A program made the position numbers and the translations under genes. Of a stretch of 64,000 bases of DNA, positions 7,965 to 16,795 are shown one piece after another. Within the stretch, counting starts at the first letter, position 1. Each line of letters begins with the position of its first letter. Source of the stretch: Pseudosulfitobacter pseudonitzschiae (GTDB taxonomy: Bacteria; Pseudomonadota; Alphaproteobacteria; Rhodobacterales; Rhodobacteraceae); NCBI RefSeq assembly GCF_002222635.1, contig NZ_CP022415.1, forward strand, positions 930,001-994,000, written 5' to 3'. The notes under the pieces were generated by a model. That model made no database searches and had not been told where the DNA came from. It worked only from the letters and a program-made list of their open reading frames with translations.

Positions 7965-10064
7965 TTACCGTCCCAGAATAAGCGAGTTTGGATTGCGTTC
8001 GATGGCACGCGCCAGTCGTTCGATGGCCGAGGCAGCCGCCTCGATCTGGCGCAGCGCCGCACTGGTTTCGCGCGAGAATGCTGATTCGCGTCCGTAGTTG
8101 CTGAGAGTGGCGCCAGCCTGATTGGCCACGTTGCGCAGCTGTGTTGCAATGTCCGGCAGCAGTTTGGTGGCCTCTTCCACCGCCGAGGCCGCATCACGTG
8201 TGGAGGCAAGTGTGGCGTTGGCACTGTCCACAAGACCGCCCTCGCGCAACTCTTCCAGCGTCAGGGTCAACTGCTCTAGCGCGTCGTTCAGTTCTTGCGG
8301 CAGGGCGCGGGTCGAGGGTTGGTTGACCAGTGCATCCGCCGATGCCAGCAGGGCTGACGTGCGGTCTGCCAGCGTCTTCAGTGACACTTCGCCCGCGTCA
8401 TCCAGAATGGCGCTGGCCTGATCTACGATTTCGGGCAGACTGTTGGCCGCTGTCTCGACGCTGGCGATGGCGCCGATCAACTGGTCGACCACGCCTTCGC
8501 GCTCGATCTTGGTGACGATTGTGTTCAGCTTGGCCGAAATCTGTTCAAGGTCTTTCAACACGCCCGCGACCTGACCCGGCATTGCCTGAACATCGTCACT
8601 TTCTACCACACCGCGTGTCGCAGTCAGGATGCCGCGCAGTTCTTCGGGGGCCTCTTGCAGCGCTTGCGAACCGACAAGAGCCGTGGCGTTGTCAAGGAAG
8701 CTGATGGCCGATTGCATGACCTCTTCGACGGGCAGATCGTTGACCCGTTGCAGCACGCCCTGCGCCGAGGTCGCGACATCGGTGATGGCCGCCTCGGTCG
8801 TGGGCACGATGGGATAGGGGTCAGCCGTCCGGTCAAGTGTGCCTTCGGGTGCATCTGCCACGTCGATCAGACGGATTTTCAATGAGCCTGTGAGCAATGA
8901 GGCATTGGTCAGCTGCCCGCGCATCCCCCCCTCGACGCGCCGTGCGAGGAAGTCAAACAACTCGGCGCTTCCCGCGTCTTCACCCAGCCCGATCCGGCTG
9001 GGGTTGATGTGCATCGTGGTCAGCAGCCGCACGTTGTCGTCGCCAAAGCGTTCCGTATCAACCAGCCCCGTAAGTGACACCACTTCGCCCACGCGCAGCC
9101 CGCCCATTTCGACCGGTGCCCCGGAACTGAGGCCGGGCAGGTTTTCTTCAAAGATCATCGTCAGTGGCACACTTGCGCTTTCGCCGTCGCCGTCGACAAG
9201 GAAATCGTTGCGCGCGGCTTCTTCGCTGGCGAACAGTTCAAAGACCGCGTTTTCCGACAGTCCCTTGCCGCCCGAGCCCATGGTCTCGAAGGTGATCCCA
9301 CCCGAGATAAGCGAGGCGAAGCTGTCAAAGTTCAGCTGCGCACCGGCCGTGCCCAGCGTGAAGGAAAAGCCTGACACATCCCAAAAGCGCGTCCCGCTGG
9401 AAACCAGCGTGGTATAGGGTTCATAGATCACAGCCGAGGCCGTCACCCCTGTCCCGTCGGCGTTGATCTCGGCAGTGGCGACCTGACCCACCTGCAACCC
9501 TTTGTACAGGATGGGCGTGTCTGCCGTGGGCAGGCTGTCGGCCGAGCGCAGGGTGAATGTGATGCCTTCGTTGTCCATGCCCAGCAGCGGTTCTGTTGAA
9601 AGACCCTTGAATTCGGTTTGAAACCCGCCGGGTGTGCCATCCCATGACCCTTGGATATAAACACCCGACAGCACCGTATCGAGGCCCGTCACTCCCTGTG
9701 CCGTGACCTCGGGGCGCACGACCCAGAACACCGATTCCGCGTCCACAAAATCGGTCATCTCCTTGGCAATGCGAACGCCGACACGCACCTGTTTCAGGTC
9801 GTCGCTGAATCCCACCGTTTCGACCAAGCCCACGCGGATGTCGCGATACCGCAATTCGGTTTCGCCCGCCTTGACGCCCGCGGCATTCTCGAAGCTGATG
9901 GCGATCAGCGGACCCTGACTGTTGTAATTGTTCCACGCAGCCCCCAGCGCGACAACCAGCGCCATGACAGGGATCAGCCAGATCAACGAAATCCGTTCCC
10001 AGAAGGCGGGTTTGCCCTCATGGATGGGAACGGTGTCGGGGGTCTGTGGGGTCGGGTCGGACAT
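7965..10064 (-). CDS. pqiB: PqiB-type MCE-domain intermembrane transport protein
   Basis: 699 residues. A cytoplasmic N terminus is followed by one membrane helix at about residues 26-43 (SLIWLIPVMALVVALGAAW) and a long periplasmic part. Three MCE/MlaD domains can be seen starting near residues 52 (PLIAISFENAAGVKAGETEL), 170 (ITFTLRSADSLPTADTPILY) and 300 (PLTMIFEENLPGLSSGAPVE). After them comes a long Ala/Leu-rich helical region to the end, with typical coiled-coil content. In the known family it forms a tube carrying lipid between the membranes. It sits between the pqiA halves and pqiC. Confidence 0.9.
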   Translation of the reverse strand: MSDPTPQTPDTVPIHEGKPAFWERISLIWLIPVMALVVALGAAWNNYNSQGPLIAISFENAAGVKAGETELRYRDIRVGLVETVGFSDDLKQVRVGVRIAKEMTDFVDAESVFWVVRPEVTAQGVTGLDTVLSGVYIQGSWDGTPGGFQTEFKGLSTEPLLGMDNEGITFTLRSADSLPTADTPILYKGLQVGQVATAEINADGTGVTASAVIYEPYTTLVSSGTRFWDVSGFSFTLGTAGAQLNFDSFASLISGGITFETMGSGGKGLSENAVFELFASEEAARNDFLVDGDGESASVPLTMIFEENLPGLSSGAPVEMGGLRVGEVVSLTGLVDTERFGDDNVRLLTTMHINPSRIGLGEDAGSAELFDFLARRVEGGMRGQLTNASLLTGSLKIRLIDVADAPEGTLDRTADPYPIVPTTEAAITDVATSAQGVLQRVNDLPVEEVMQSAISFLDNATALVGSQALQEAPEELRGILTATRGVVESDDVQAMPGQVAGVLKDLEQISAKLNTIVTKIEREGVVDQLIGAIASVETAANSLPEIVDQASAILDDAGEVSLKTLADRTSALLASADALVNQPSTRALPQELNDALEQLTLTLEELREGGLVDSANATLASTRDAASAVEEATKLLPDIATQLRNVANQAGATLSNYGRESAFSRETSAALRQIEAAASAIERLARAIERNPNSLILGR

Positions 10065-10067
10065 GGA

Positions 10068-10712
10068 TCAGGGGGTCTTTCGGGGTTGGTTGCGGCGCAT
10101 GGCGTCCCAAATCAGTCGGGGATCAAAAGCTTGGGCTGAGAGCATGGTGCAAATGACAGACAATGCAAAGGTCATCGCCGCTGGGCCCGGACGGATCGAG
10201 GCTACGACAGATAGCTGAACAAGAGACGACAGGATCGCCACCACGAAGACGTCGATCATCGACCAGCGCCCGATGAATTCGACGATCTCGTACATATGTG
10301 TCCGCGCGCGCGGCGTCACTTGGGTGCCACGCTGTGCCGTGATGGCCAGAAAAGCGATGGCCAGAAATTTGCCCACTGGTATCAGAACACTTGCGATCAG
10401 GATGATTGCCGCCACACCATAGCTGCCGTGACGGGCAAGGTCGACCGCGCCGCCGACAATGGTGTTTTCGGTGTGCGAGACCAGCGTGTTGGTCTTGAGC
10501 ATCGGATAGATATTGGCAGGAATATAGGCGATCAGCCCCGCAATCCACCACGCCCAGACCTTTTGCAGGCTCTTGGTGTCGCGCGAAACAAGGCGGCTGC
10601 CACAACGCTCGCAGCGCGCCTGACCCATCGGCCAGACCCGCGCGCAGCGGCGGCAGGCCACAAGGCCTGCTTCGCGCGCCGTCAGTCTTCTTCCAACTCG
10701 AGCGATTTCCAT
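10068..10712 (-). CDS. pqiA2: PqiA family membrane protein, second half
   Basis: 214 residues from ATG 10712 (an upstream start at 10727 is also open). The N-terminal zinc-ribbon-like pair CRRC-CERC (ACRRCARVW, ARCERCGSRL) is followed by four membrane segments, including WWIAGLIAYIPANIYPML, where the PANxxPM motif is typical of PqiA. E. coli PqiA is one chain with two such halves; here they are separate overlapping ORFs. Its start lies 31 bp inside the upstream half gene, so the two are translationally coupled. It probably forms the inner-membrane part of the Pqi lipid transport system. Confidence 0.85.
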   Translation of the reverse strand: MEIARVGRRLTAREAGLVACRRCARVWPMGQARCERCGSRLVSRDTKSLQKVWAWWIAGLIAYIPANIYPMLKTNTLVSHTENTIVGGAVDLARHGSYGVAAIILIASVLIPVGKFLAIAFLAITAQRGTQVTPRARTHMYEIVEFIGRWSMIDVFVVAILSSLVQLSVVASIRPGPAAMTFALSVICTMLSAQAFDPRLIWDAMRRNQPRKTP

Positions 10713-11335
10713 ACAGACCACGTACACAAGTAGTTATCGTTAATAAGAACAAGGATGACCAAAACGGCAAACATCCAGAACGCGGGGCCAAAGCCGATAT
10801 GCGCAAGAGATTGAACCTTGACCAGCGCCACGGCGCAGCCGATGGCAAAAATTTCGGCCATAGCCCAGGGTTTGAGTTCCTGCGACCAGCGAAATGCGCG
10901 TCGGGCATGGGGCAGGGCGGGGCGGTCGCGCACGACGGGCACCAGCACATAGAGGATCAGTACGGTGCGCAACAGCGGCACAAAGATGATCGCAGACGCC
11001 ACCAGAAATGACAGAAAGACCATGTAACCCGACCGAAAGCTTGACGCCGCATCAAGGATCGAGGTCGAATTTCCAAAGCCGCTGGCATTGATGTCGAGAA
11101 ACGGAAAAAACAGGGCCGCTACCACAAGGATCATCACCGACAGTGTCAGCGCGATCATCTTTTTGCCCGCCTTTCGGCGCGGGGCAATCAGGACCGTGTG
11201 GCAAAAGGTGCAGATCGCCCGCCCGCCATGTTGCGGCATCTGCGCCAGATAAAGCGCATCGCAATGCGGGCAGGCAATCAAATCCTCGATCGCCGCAGCA
11301 GCGGGCGCGGTCTGTGCAATTGTGTCAGTCGACAT
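10682..11335 (-). CDS. pqiA1: PqiA family membrane protein, first half
   Basis: 217 residues from ATG 11335. Alternatively a GTG at 11377 gives 231. A zinc-ribbon CPHCDALY...ICTFC is followed by four hydrophobic segments, the first MIALTLSVMILVVAALFFPF with a PFLDINASG loop as in PqiA. It ends 31 bp inside the second PqiA-like gene. The pair corresponds to the duplicated halves of E. coli PqiA. First gene of the pqiA1-pqiA2-pqiB-pqiC operon. The start is uncertain because no strong ribosome-binding site is seen at either candidate. Confidence 0.82.
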   Translation of the reverse strand: MSTDTIAQTAPAAAAIEDLIACPHCDALYLAQMPQHGGRAICTFCHTVLIAPRRKAGKKMIALTLSVMILVVAALFFPFLDINASGFGNSTSILDAASSFRSGYMVFLSFLVASAIIFVPLLRTVLILYVLVPVVRDRPALPHARRAFRWSQELKPWAMAEIFAIGCAVALVKVQSLAHIGFGPAFWMFAVLVILVLINDNYLCTWSVWKSLELEED

Positions 11336-11377
11336 GGCCGGTTGGGCACTCCAAATTCGGGGCACATGCTCTGACAC

Positions 11378-11595
11378 TTTTATCGGGCGGGCAAGAGCAT
11401 CAGCTTGCTCAATATTATAGCGCGGTTGGTGCGCTCTGACAGGCCTTCTGTGTTCGCAATCCGGTGATTGGGGGTGGTTCGGCGTGTTTTACCCAGTCGA
11501 AACTAGCAAATTGATCCGTTTCAGGCGCAACTGCCGGATGCGGTTCTGACCATCGGTCGTACCGCTAGCGGATAGAAGTTTGCGTAAAAGTGCGG
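11378..11595. other. Intergenic stretch between the pqi and cio operons
   Basis: About 220-260 bp, depending on the pqiA1 start, without a supportable gene. It should hold the pqi promoter and the 3' end of the cio transcript. I see short imperfect inverted repeats (GCGCggttggtGCGC) but no convincing terminator with a U-tract and no recognisable regulator box. Confidence 0.5.
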
Positions 11596-11697
11596 CTAGA
11601 TCACCGACCGTATCAGCATCGCCACCACCGTCAGCGCCGCGACGCTGGCCAGCCAGATGACGATAAACCATGCGATGCGACGCAGGCGGGGCGGCAT
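11596..11697 (-). CDS. 33-residue DUF2474-like bd oxidase companion protein
   Basis: Very short membrane protein: MPPRLRRIAW then FIVIWLASVAALTVVAML and IRSVI. A basic N terminus (three Arg in the first seven residues) precedes one transmembrane helix of about 20 residues. Its ATG overlaps the TGA of the subunit II gene (TGATG), the arrangement expected for a translationally coupled small subunit. DUF2474 and CydX-type proteins of this size follow cydB/cioB genes and stabilise the oxidase. Similarity in size, topology and position is clear; the exact family needs a profile search. Confidence 0.75.
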   Translation of the reverse strand: MPPRLRRIAWFIVIWLASVAALTVVAMLIRSVI

Positions 11698-12698
11698 CAG
11701 TGATAGCCTTCGTCGGGATCGACCTTGCCGCGGAACACCCAATAGGCATAGGCGGTATAGATCAGGATCAGCGGCACCAGAACCACAGTGCCCACCAGTG
11801 CGAACCACAGGCTGGAATCGGGGGCTGCCGCTTCTGCGATTGTCAGGTTGGGGGGGACGATGTTGGGGTAAAAGCTGATGCCGATACCGACAAAGCACAG
11901 TACGAACAGCCCCAGCGCGGCCAGAAACGGTTGCACATCCTTTGCATCGCGCAGACCGGTGAACAGCGCCCATGCGCAAGCCAGAAGGGCTGCGGGCACA
12001 ATCACGCTGAACAGCACGCCCGGCATGTCGAACCAGCGGTGGAAATACTCGACGTCCTGAAAGGGGGTCAGCAGGCTGGCCAGCCCGATAAAGCCCAGCG
12101 TGGCCGCCGCCAACGGTTTGGCATAGCCGCGCATTTGCACTTGCAGGTCGCCAATGGTTTTCATGTTCAGCCAGCACGCGCCCAGCAACGCATAGCCCAC
12201 CACAACCGCCGCGCCAGTCAGCAGCGAGAACATGGTCAGCCAGTCCCACCATGCGCCGGAATAGGCGCGGCCTTCGACTTCGATGCCTTGAACCAATGCG
12301 CCCAATGCGATGCCCTGTGTGAACGCGGCGACAATCGAGCCGCCAAAGAAGGCGTGATCCCAGATGTGTTTCCACCGCTCGCCACGCCAGCGGTATTCAA
12401 ACGCCACACCGCGAAAGATCAGCGCCAGCAGCATCAGGATGATCGGCATGTAAAGGGCTGGCATCACGATCGCATAGGCCAGCGGAAACACCGCAAACAG
12501 CCCGCCACCGCCCAGCACCAGCCATGTTTCGTTGCCGTCCCAGATCGGGGCGATCGAATTCATCATGGTTGCGCGGTCCCGTTCCGACCGCGCGAAGGGA
12601 AACAGGATACCAACTCCAAGGTCAAAGCCGTCGAGGATGACATAGACCAATACCGCAAAGGCGATGATGCCCGCCCAGATGAAAGACAGCTCAAACAT
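11697..12698 (-). CDS. cioB: Cytochrome bd-type quinol oxidase subunit II (CioB/CydB)
   Basis: 333 residues, about eight or nine membrane segments. It opens FELSFIWAGIIAFAVLVYVI followed by LDGFDLGVGILFPF, the hallmark start of CydB. WDGNETWLVLGGGGLFAVFP and FRGVAFEYRWR are further conserved blocks. It shares 8 bp with the end of the subunit I gene and is followed by the DUF2474-like ORF. Together with subunit I it reduces O2 with quinol electrons. The cyanide-insensitive (CIO) assignment follows from subunit I. Confidence 0.93.
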   Translation of the reverse strand: MFELSFIWAGIIAFAVLVYVILDGFDLGVGILFPFARSERDRATMMNSIAPIWDGNETWLVLGGGGLFAVFPLAYAIVMPALYMPIILMLLALIFRGVAFEYRWRGERWKHIWDHAFFGGSIVAAFTQGIALGALVQGIEVEGRAYSGAWWDWLTMFSLLTGAAVVVGYALLGACWLNMKTIGDLQVQMRGYAKPLAAATLGFIGLASLLTPFQDVEYFHRWFDMPGVLFSVIVPAALLACAWALFTGLRDAKDVQPFLAALGLFVLCFVGIGISFYPNIVPPNLTIAEAAAPDSSLWFALVGTVVLVPLILIYTAYAYWVFRGKVDPDEGYH

Positions 12699-14115
12699 TG
12701 GTTTCGTCCTTCTGTGTCTCTATTTCGTCGTCCGCCTGTTGCGAGGGCGTAAGGCCTGCGGTGCGGATCGGGCCGCTTTGCAGGTCGTGGTTCACCACAT
12801 TGACGCCCTTGTTCATCATCGCCAGCAGGTACAATGTGCCCGCTCCGAAGATGAAGAAATAGACCATGATAAAGGCCACCAGAGAAGTCGCGACCGCAGG
12901 CGCGTCGACAGGTGACAGACTGTCGGAGGTGCGCAGAAGCCCGTAAACGGTAAAGGGTTGGCGGCCGACTTCGGTGGTGATCCAGCCCGCCAGCACGGCC
13001 ACAAAGCCCGCAGGCCCCATTGCGACCGCTGCGCGGTGCAGCCACGGCGCGTCATAAAGACGCCCGCGCACCCGCCGCCACAGGCTCCATATGCCCAGTC
13101 CCAACATGGCAAAGCCCAAGGCGACCATCACGCGAAAGCTCCAGAACACGATCCACACGGGCGGTTCGTCCTCGTCCGGGATTGTATCCAGACCATCCAG
13201 CGGTGCGTTCAGGTCGTGTTTCAGGATCAGGCTGGAAAGTTTTGGGATTTCAACGGCGTAATCAATGCGCTTTTCCGCAGCATTGGGAATGCCGAACAGG
13301 ATCAGCGGTGCGCCTTCGGGGTGGCTGTCATAGTGGCCTTCCATCGCCATCACCTTGGCTGGCTGGTGTTCCAGCGTGTTCAGCCCGTGGGCGTCACCTG
13401 CAAAGATTTGCAAGGGTGCAACCAGTGTCAGCATCCACATCGCCATCGAGAACATGCGCCGTGCGGCTTTGTCCTGACGGTCGCGCAGCAGATGCAGGGC
13501 ACCCGTGGCCCCCACAACCAGCGCCGTGGTCAGAAATGCCGCCAGCACCATATGCACCAGGCGATAGGGGAACGAGGGGTTAAAGACGATTTGCCACCAG
13601 TCCTCGGGCACGAATTGCCCCAGATCGTTCATGGCAAAGCCTGCGGGTGTCTGCATCCACGAGTTCACAGACAAAATCCATGTGGCCGAAATCAGCGTGC
13701 CAAAGGCCACCATACCGGTTGCGAGCATATGCAGGCTGTTGCCCACCCGTTTGCGGCCAAACAGCATGATGCCCAGAAAACCCGCTTCGAGGAAGAATGC
13801 CGAGAGCACCTCATAGGCCATAAGCGGCCCCAGCACCGGCCCGGTCTTGTCCGAGAACACCGCCCAGTTGGTGCCGAACTGATAGGACATGACGATTCCC
13901 GAGACGACGCCCATGCCGAATGCCACGGCAAAGATTTTTTTCCAGTAGTCGAACAGATGCAGATAGGTCCGGTCTCTGGTGCGCAGCCACAGGCCGTTCA
14001 GCACCGCCAGATAGCTGGCCAGTCCAATCGAAAAGGCCGGAAAAATGATATGGAACGAAACCGTGAATGCAAATTGCATCCGCGCAAGCGTTTCGGCTGT
14101 CAGTCCATCAAACAT
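12691..14115 (-). CDS. cioA: Cytochrome bd-type quinol oxidase subunit I, cyanide-insensitive type
   Basis: 474 residues in about nine membrane helices. LARMQFAFTVSFHIIFPAFS gives the N-terminal heme-ligand His region, and GRQPFTVYGLLRT is the conserved C-terminal GRQPW-like block (here GRQPF). The Q loop between helices VI and VII is short, with no long insertion as in E. coli CydA, which fits the CIO subgroup. CIO oxidases are often reported to lack a typical heme d spectrum and to resist cyanide. Runs into cioB and the small protein as one operon. Confidence 0.92.
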   Translation of the reverse strand: MFDGLTAETLARMQFAFTVSFHIIFPAFSIGLASYLAVLNGLWLRTRDRTYLHLFDYWKKIFAVAFGMGVVSGIVMSYQFGTNWAVFSDKTGPVLGPLMAYEVLSAFFLEAGFLGIMLFGRKRVGNSLHMLATGMVAFGTLISATWILSVNSWMQTPAGFAMNDLGQFVPEDWWQIVFNPSFPYRLVHMVLAAFLTTALVVGATGALHLLRDRQDKAARRMFSMAMWMLTLVAPLQIFAGDAHGLNTLEHQPAKVMAMEGHYDSHPEGAPLILFGIPNAAEKRIDYAVEIPKLSSLILKHDLNAPLDGLDTIPDEDEPPVWIVFWSFRVMVALGFAMLGLGIWSLWRRVRGRLYDAPWLHRAAVAMGPAGFVAVLAGWITTEVGRQPFTVYGLLRTSDSLSPVDAPAVATSLVAFIMVYFFIFGAGTLYLLAMMNKGVNVVNHDLQSGPIRTAGLTPSQQADDEIETQKDETNV

Positions 14116-14187
14116 GGGTCTGCCCTACTGTTTTGCTGTGCCGTCAGGCGTTAACCTAGGGTTTCAGCCCGCAGTGGTAAAGAAAAT

Positions 14188-14215
14188 GCGACATCTGTGC
14201 CGCAGGGGTGCGGCA
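14188..14215. promoter_or_regulatory. Candidate regulator site upstream of cioAB
   Basis: A perfect inverted repeat TGCCGCA-gggg-TGCGGCA spans 14198-14215, about 80 bp upstream of cioA. Overlapping it, GCGAC (14188-14192) and GCCGC (14199-14203), 6 bp apart, fit the loose GCGNC-Nx-GNCGC pattern recalled for the redox regulator RegA/PrrA, which controls oxidases in Rhodobacterales. Low-information motif; the assignment is tentative. Confidence 0.3.
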
Positions 14216-14327
14216 TGCGGTCCCTGTGCGGGAATGCGCAGGGGGGGGCGGGCAGGGTCGATTTCGCTTCAATTACCTAGTCGGTGACACCCGTGCCGGT
14301 AAATCCGCATTGTTCTACCATTTTTAG

Positions 14328-14795
14328 TCAGGCGGCGGTGAACCCGTCCAGATAGACGTGAAGGAACACCTTGCCATCCACGACCACATCGAACTGCGCG
14401 TTTGCACGCATCGCGCGCAGCACCCATTGGCTTTGCGCGTGCTCAAAGCCATCTTCGTTCACATATCCCGTAACGACGCCGTCCATCACGTCCTCGTTGT
14501 CGAAGCGGATATAGGCGCCTTACCTGTCCTGTAGCACGGTGTTGTGCCCTCTGGGGACGTGTTCATGGACAAAGACGCCGGGAAACACGGCGGGCGGACC
14601 CGCATCGCCGTTGCTGGCTGAGATGACCACACTTGGCTCTCCGTCACCGCCGGTGACCGCGCCGCATGTCCGGCGCAGATCCTCGCCGGTGTCGGCTTCT
14701 TCCATGATCACGCGCCACGATCCGTATTCCCAAAATCCCTCGGCAAGGGCGGGCGCTGCGATCAAGCTGAGCAGGCCAAAAATCAACAGCTTCAA
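14328..14795 (-). pseudogene. Small exported protein gene interrupted by an in-frame TAA
   Basis: The reading frame starts at ATG 14795 with a signal peptide (MKLLIFGLLSLIAAPALA) followed by EGFWEYGSWRVIMEEADT, and stops at TAA 14520-14522 after 91 residues. Without any shift the same frame continues for 63 more codons (GAYIRFDNEDVMDGVVTGYV, NEDGFEHAQSQWVLRAMRAN, FDVVVDGKVFLHVYLDGF) to TGA 14328-14330. Both parts have normal codon use for this genome. This looks like one 155-codon gene with a single nonsense change (for example CAA or AAA to TAA). Alternatives are a sequencing error or real readthrough. I do not recognise the family. Confidence 0.7.
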
Positions 14796-14921
14796 ATGCG
14801 TTTCTCCAAACGGGCCGCATGGCCACGCTGACAGCGAAGTGTGAATAAATCTTTGCCATAATCCGGTTTCAACCGGCTTGCGTATCCGGATGCCACGCGC
14901 GGCGCGCCACCATCAGACCCT

Positions 14922-15728
14922 TTATGCAGACCGCTTTGTCGGTGCCGCATCTGCACCGCCAGCCGATTGGGGCAACATGAACCAGCCGCCGTCGGTGGGC
15001 GCACTGCTGGTGCGGATGTCGCAGCCATAGGCGAGCGACACCTGCGCGTCGGTCAGTACCTCGGTGGGGGTGCCGTGGCCGATGATCCGCCCGCCCTGCA
15101 TCAGCACGACCTGATGGGCGAACATCGCGCTCAGGTTCAGATCGTGCATCACTGCCACCACGCCGCCGCCCGCTCGGGCGAAATCGCGGGCGATGTGCAT
15201 TACGGTCAGTTGGTGGCCGATATCAAGGCTGGATACAGGTTCGTCCAGAAACAGCCAGCGCGGGGTGCCGTCGACCACGGGCCGCCAGACCTGACACAGT
15301 ACGCGGGCCAGTTGCACCCGCTGCTGCTCGCCGCCCGAAAGCTCTTGGTAAAAGCGGTTGGCATAGCCGTCCAGCCCGACACGCGCTAAAGCAGTCAGCG
15401 CCAGATGATCGGCGGTTTCGATGCCGCCACGCAGGCCCAGACGGACAACTTCGACAGCTTGAAAGGGAAAGGCCAGCGGCGTCGCCTGTGGCAGCACCGC
15501 GCGCTGGGCGGCCAGATCATAGGGCTTGGCCGTGGCGATGTCGGTGTCGCCCAGCGTGATGGTACCCTTGTAGCCCGCCTCGCCGGTCAGCGCGCGCATC
15601 AGCGTGGTTTTACCCGACCCGTTGGGGCCGACGATGGCAGTCAGAGTGCCTGCCTGCGCGGTCAGGGTCAGCCCGTGCAGCACGTTTTGGGCACCATAGC
15701 TTACAAAGATGTCTTTCGCGTGCAGCAT
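14922..15728 (-). CDS. hmuV: Hemin ABC importer ATP-binding protein HmuV
   Basis: 268-residue ATPase. Walker A GPNGSGKTTLMRAL, signature LSGGEQQRVQLARVL, Walker B WLFLDEPVSSLDIGHQ and the H-loop MHDLNLS are all present. The signature and the VSSLD sequence are typical of FepC/BtuD/HmuV ATPases for iron-chelate or heme uptake. The start ATG 15728 overlaps the stop of hmuU (TGATG). Last gene of hmuSTUV. It powers transport of heme from periplasm to cytoplasm. Confidence 0.92.
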   Translation of the reverse strand: MLHAKDIFVSYGAQNVLHGLTLTAQAGTLTAIVGPNGSGKTTLMRALTGEAGYKGTITLGDTDIATAKPYDLAAQRAVLPQATPLAFPFQAVEVVRLGLRGGIETADHLALTALARVGLDGYANRFYQELSGGEQQRVQLARVLCQVWRPVVDGTPRWLFLDEPVSSLDIGHQLTVMHIARDFARAGGGVVAVMHDLNLSAMFAHQVVLMQGGRIIGHGTPTEVLTDAQVSLAYGCDIRTSSAPTDGGWFMLPQSAGGADAAPTKRSA

Positions 15729-16795
15729 CACATGTCCACCAATCCGCGTTTGCGCAGCAATATCCACAAGAAAACCGGCGATCCCAGCAGGGCGGTCAGA
15801 ATGCCGATGGGCAGTTCCGCAGGGGCCACAACCACCCGCGCCACCATATCCGCCACCAACAGCAGTGAAGCGCCCAAAAGGCCCGCGTTGACCAGCAATC
15901 CGCGATGGTCCGGCCCCGTGGCCAGCCGCAGCAGATGCGGCACCACGATGCCGATAAAACCGATCCCGCCCGAAATGGCGACGGCGGTGCCGGTTGCCGC
16001 CGAGACAGCCAGAATGGCCACCGCCTTGGTCCGTTCGACCGGAACACCCATGTGGTGCGCCGCAGCCTCGCCCAAGGCCAACGCGTTCAGCCCGCGCCCC
16101 AAGGTGCAGGCCAAGGCGACGGACACCAGTATCACGGGCCCCGCAACGCTCAGCTTCAGCCATGATGCACCCGCGAGCGAGCCGAGCGACCAAAAGGTCA
16201 ACTCGCGCAGTTGCATGTCATTGGCCAGAAAAATCAGCACACCGGAGAAGGCGGCGAACAGTGCGCCCAAAGCGATCCCTGCCAGCAGCATTGTCGCCAC
16301 CGACGTGCGCCCCGCGCGGGTCGAGACGCGGTACAGCAGCAACATCGACCCCCACGCGCCCAGAAATGCCGCCACCGGCAACAGCCCCGCACCCAGCGTG
16401 GTTTGCACCACTGCAGGCAGGGCTGCACCCAGAACGATGATCGTCACTGCCCCCAAAGACGCGCCGGAAGTGACACCCAGAATACCCGGATCGGCCAGTG
16501 GATTGCGAAACAATCCTTGCATCACAGCGCCCGACACCGCCAGCGCACTGCCCACGCAGATCCCCATGACCAGACGTGGCGCGCGAATGTCCCACAGGAC
16601 CACCCGTTCGGTCAGGGTCAGGGCCTCGCCTTGTGCCAGCTTCATCAAAGCTCCCCAAAGCGATGTGCCGGACGCGCCCACCGCAAGGCTGGCCAGCGAC
16701 ACCAGCACCAGAAGCGCGCCCAGCCAGATGTGGGCGCGCCGCGCAGTGTTGCGCCTGTCAACAAAGGGCAGGGCGGCGGTGTCGCTGGCCATCAT
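15728..16795 (-). CDS. hmuU: Hemin ABC importer permease HmuU (FecCD family)
   Basis: 355 residues with about ten membrane segments and the FecCD-type blocks LWDIRAPRLVMGICVGSALA, GAVMQGLFRNPLADPGILGV and GIGFIGIVVPHLLRL. These place it among the iron-siderophore/heme permeases. It overlaps hmuT by one base and hmuV by the TGATG junction. It should form the homodimeric channel with HmuV in the inner membrane. Confidence 0.93.
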   Translation of the reverse strand: MMASDTAALPFVDRRNTARRAHIWLGALLVLVSLASLAVGASGTSLWGALMKLAQGEALTLTERVVLWDIRAPRLVMGICVGSALAVSGAVMQGLFRNPLADPGILGVTSGASLGAVTIIVLGAALPAVVQTTLGAGLLPVAAFLGAWGSMLLLYRVSTRAGRTSVATMLLAGIALGALFAAFSGVLIFLANDMQLRELTFWSLGSLAGASWLKLSVAGPVILVSVALACTLGRGLNALALGEAAAHHMGVPVERTKAVAILAVSAATGTAVAISGGIGFIGIVVPHLLRLATGPDHRGLLVNAGLLGASLLLVADMVARVVVAPAELPIGILTALLGSPVFLWILLRKRGLVDM

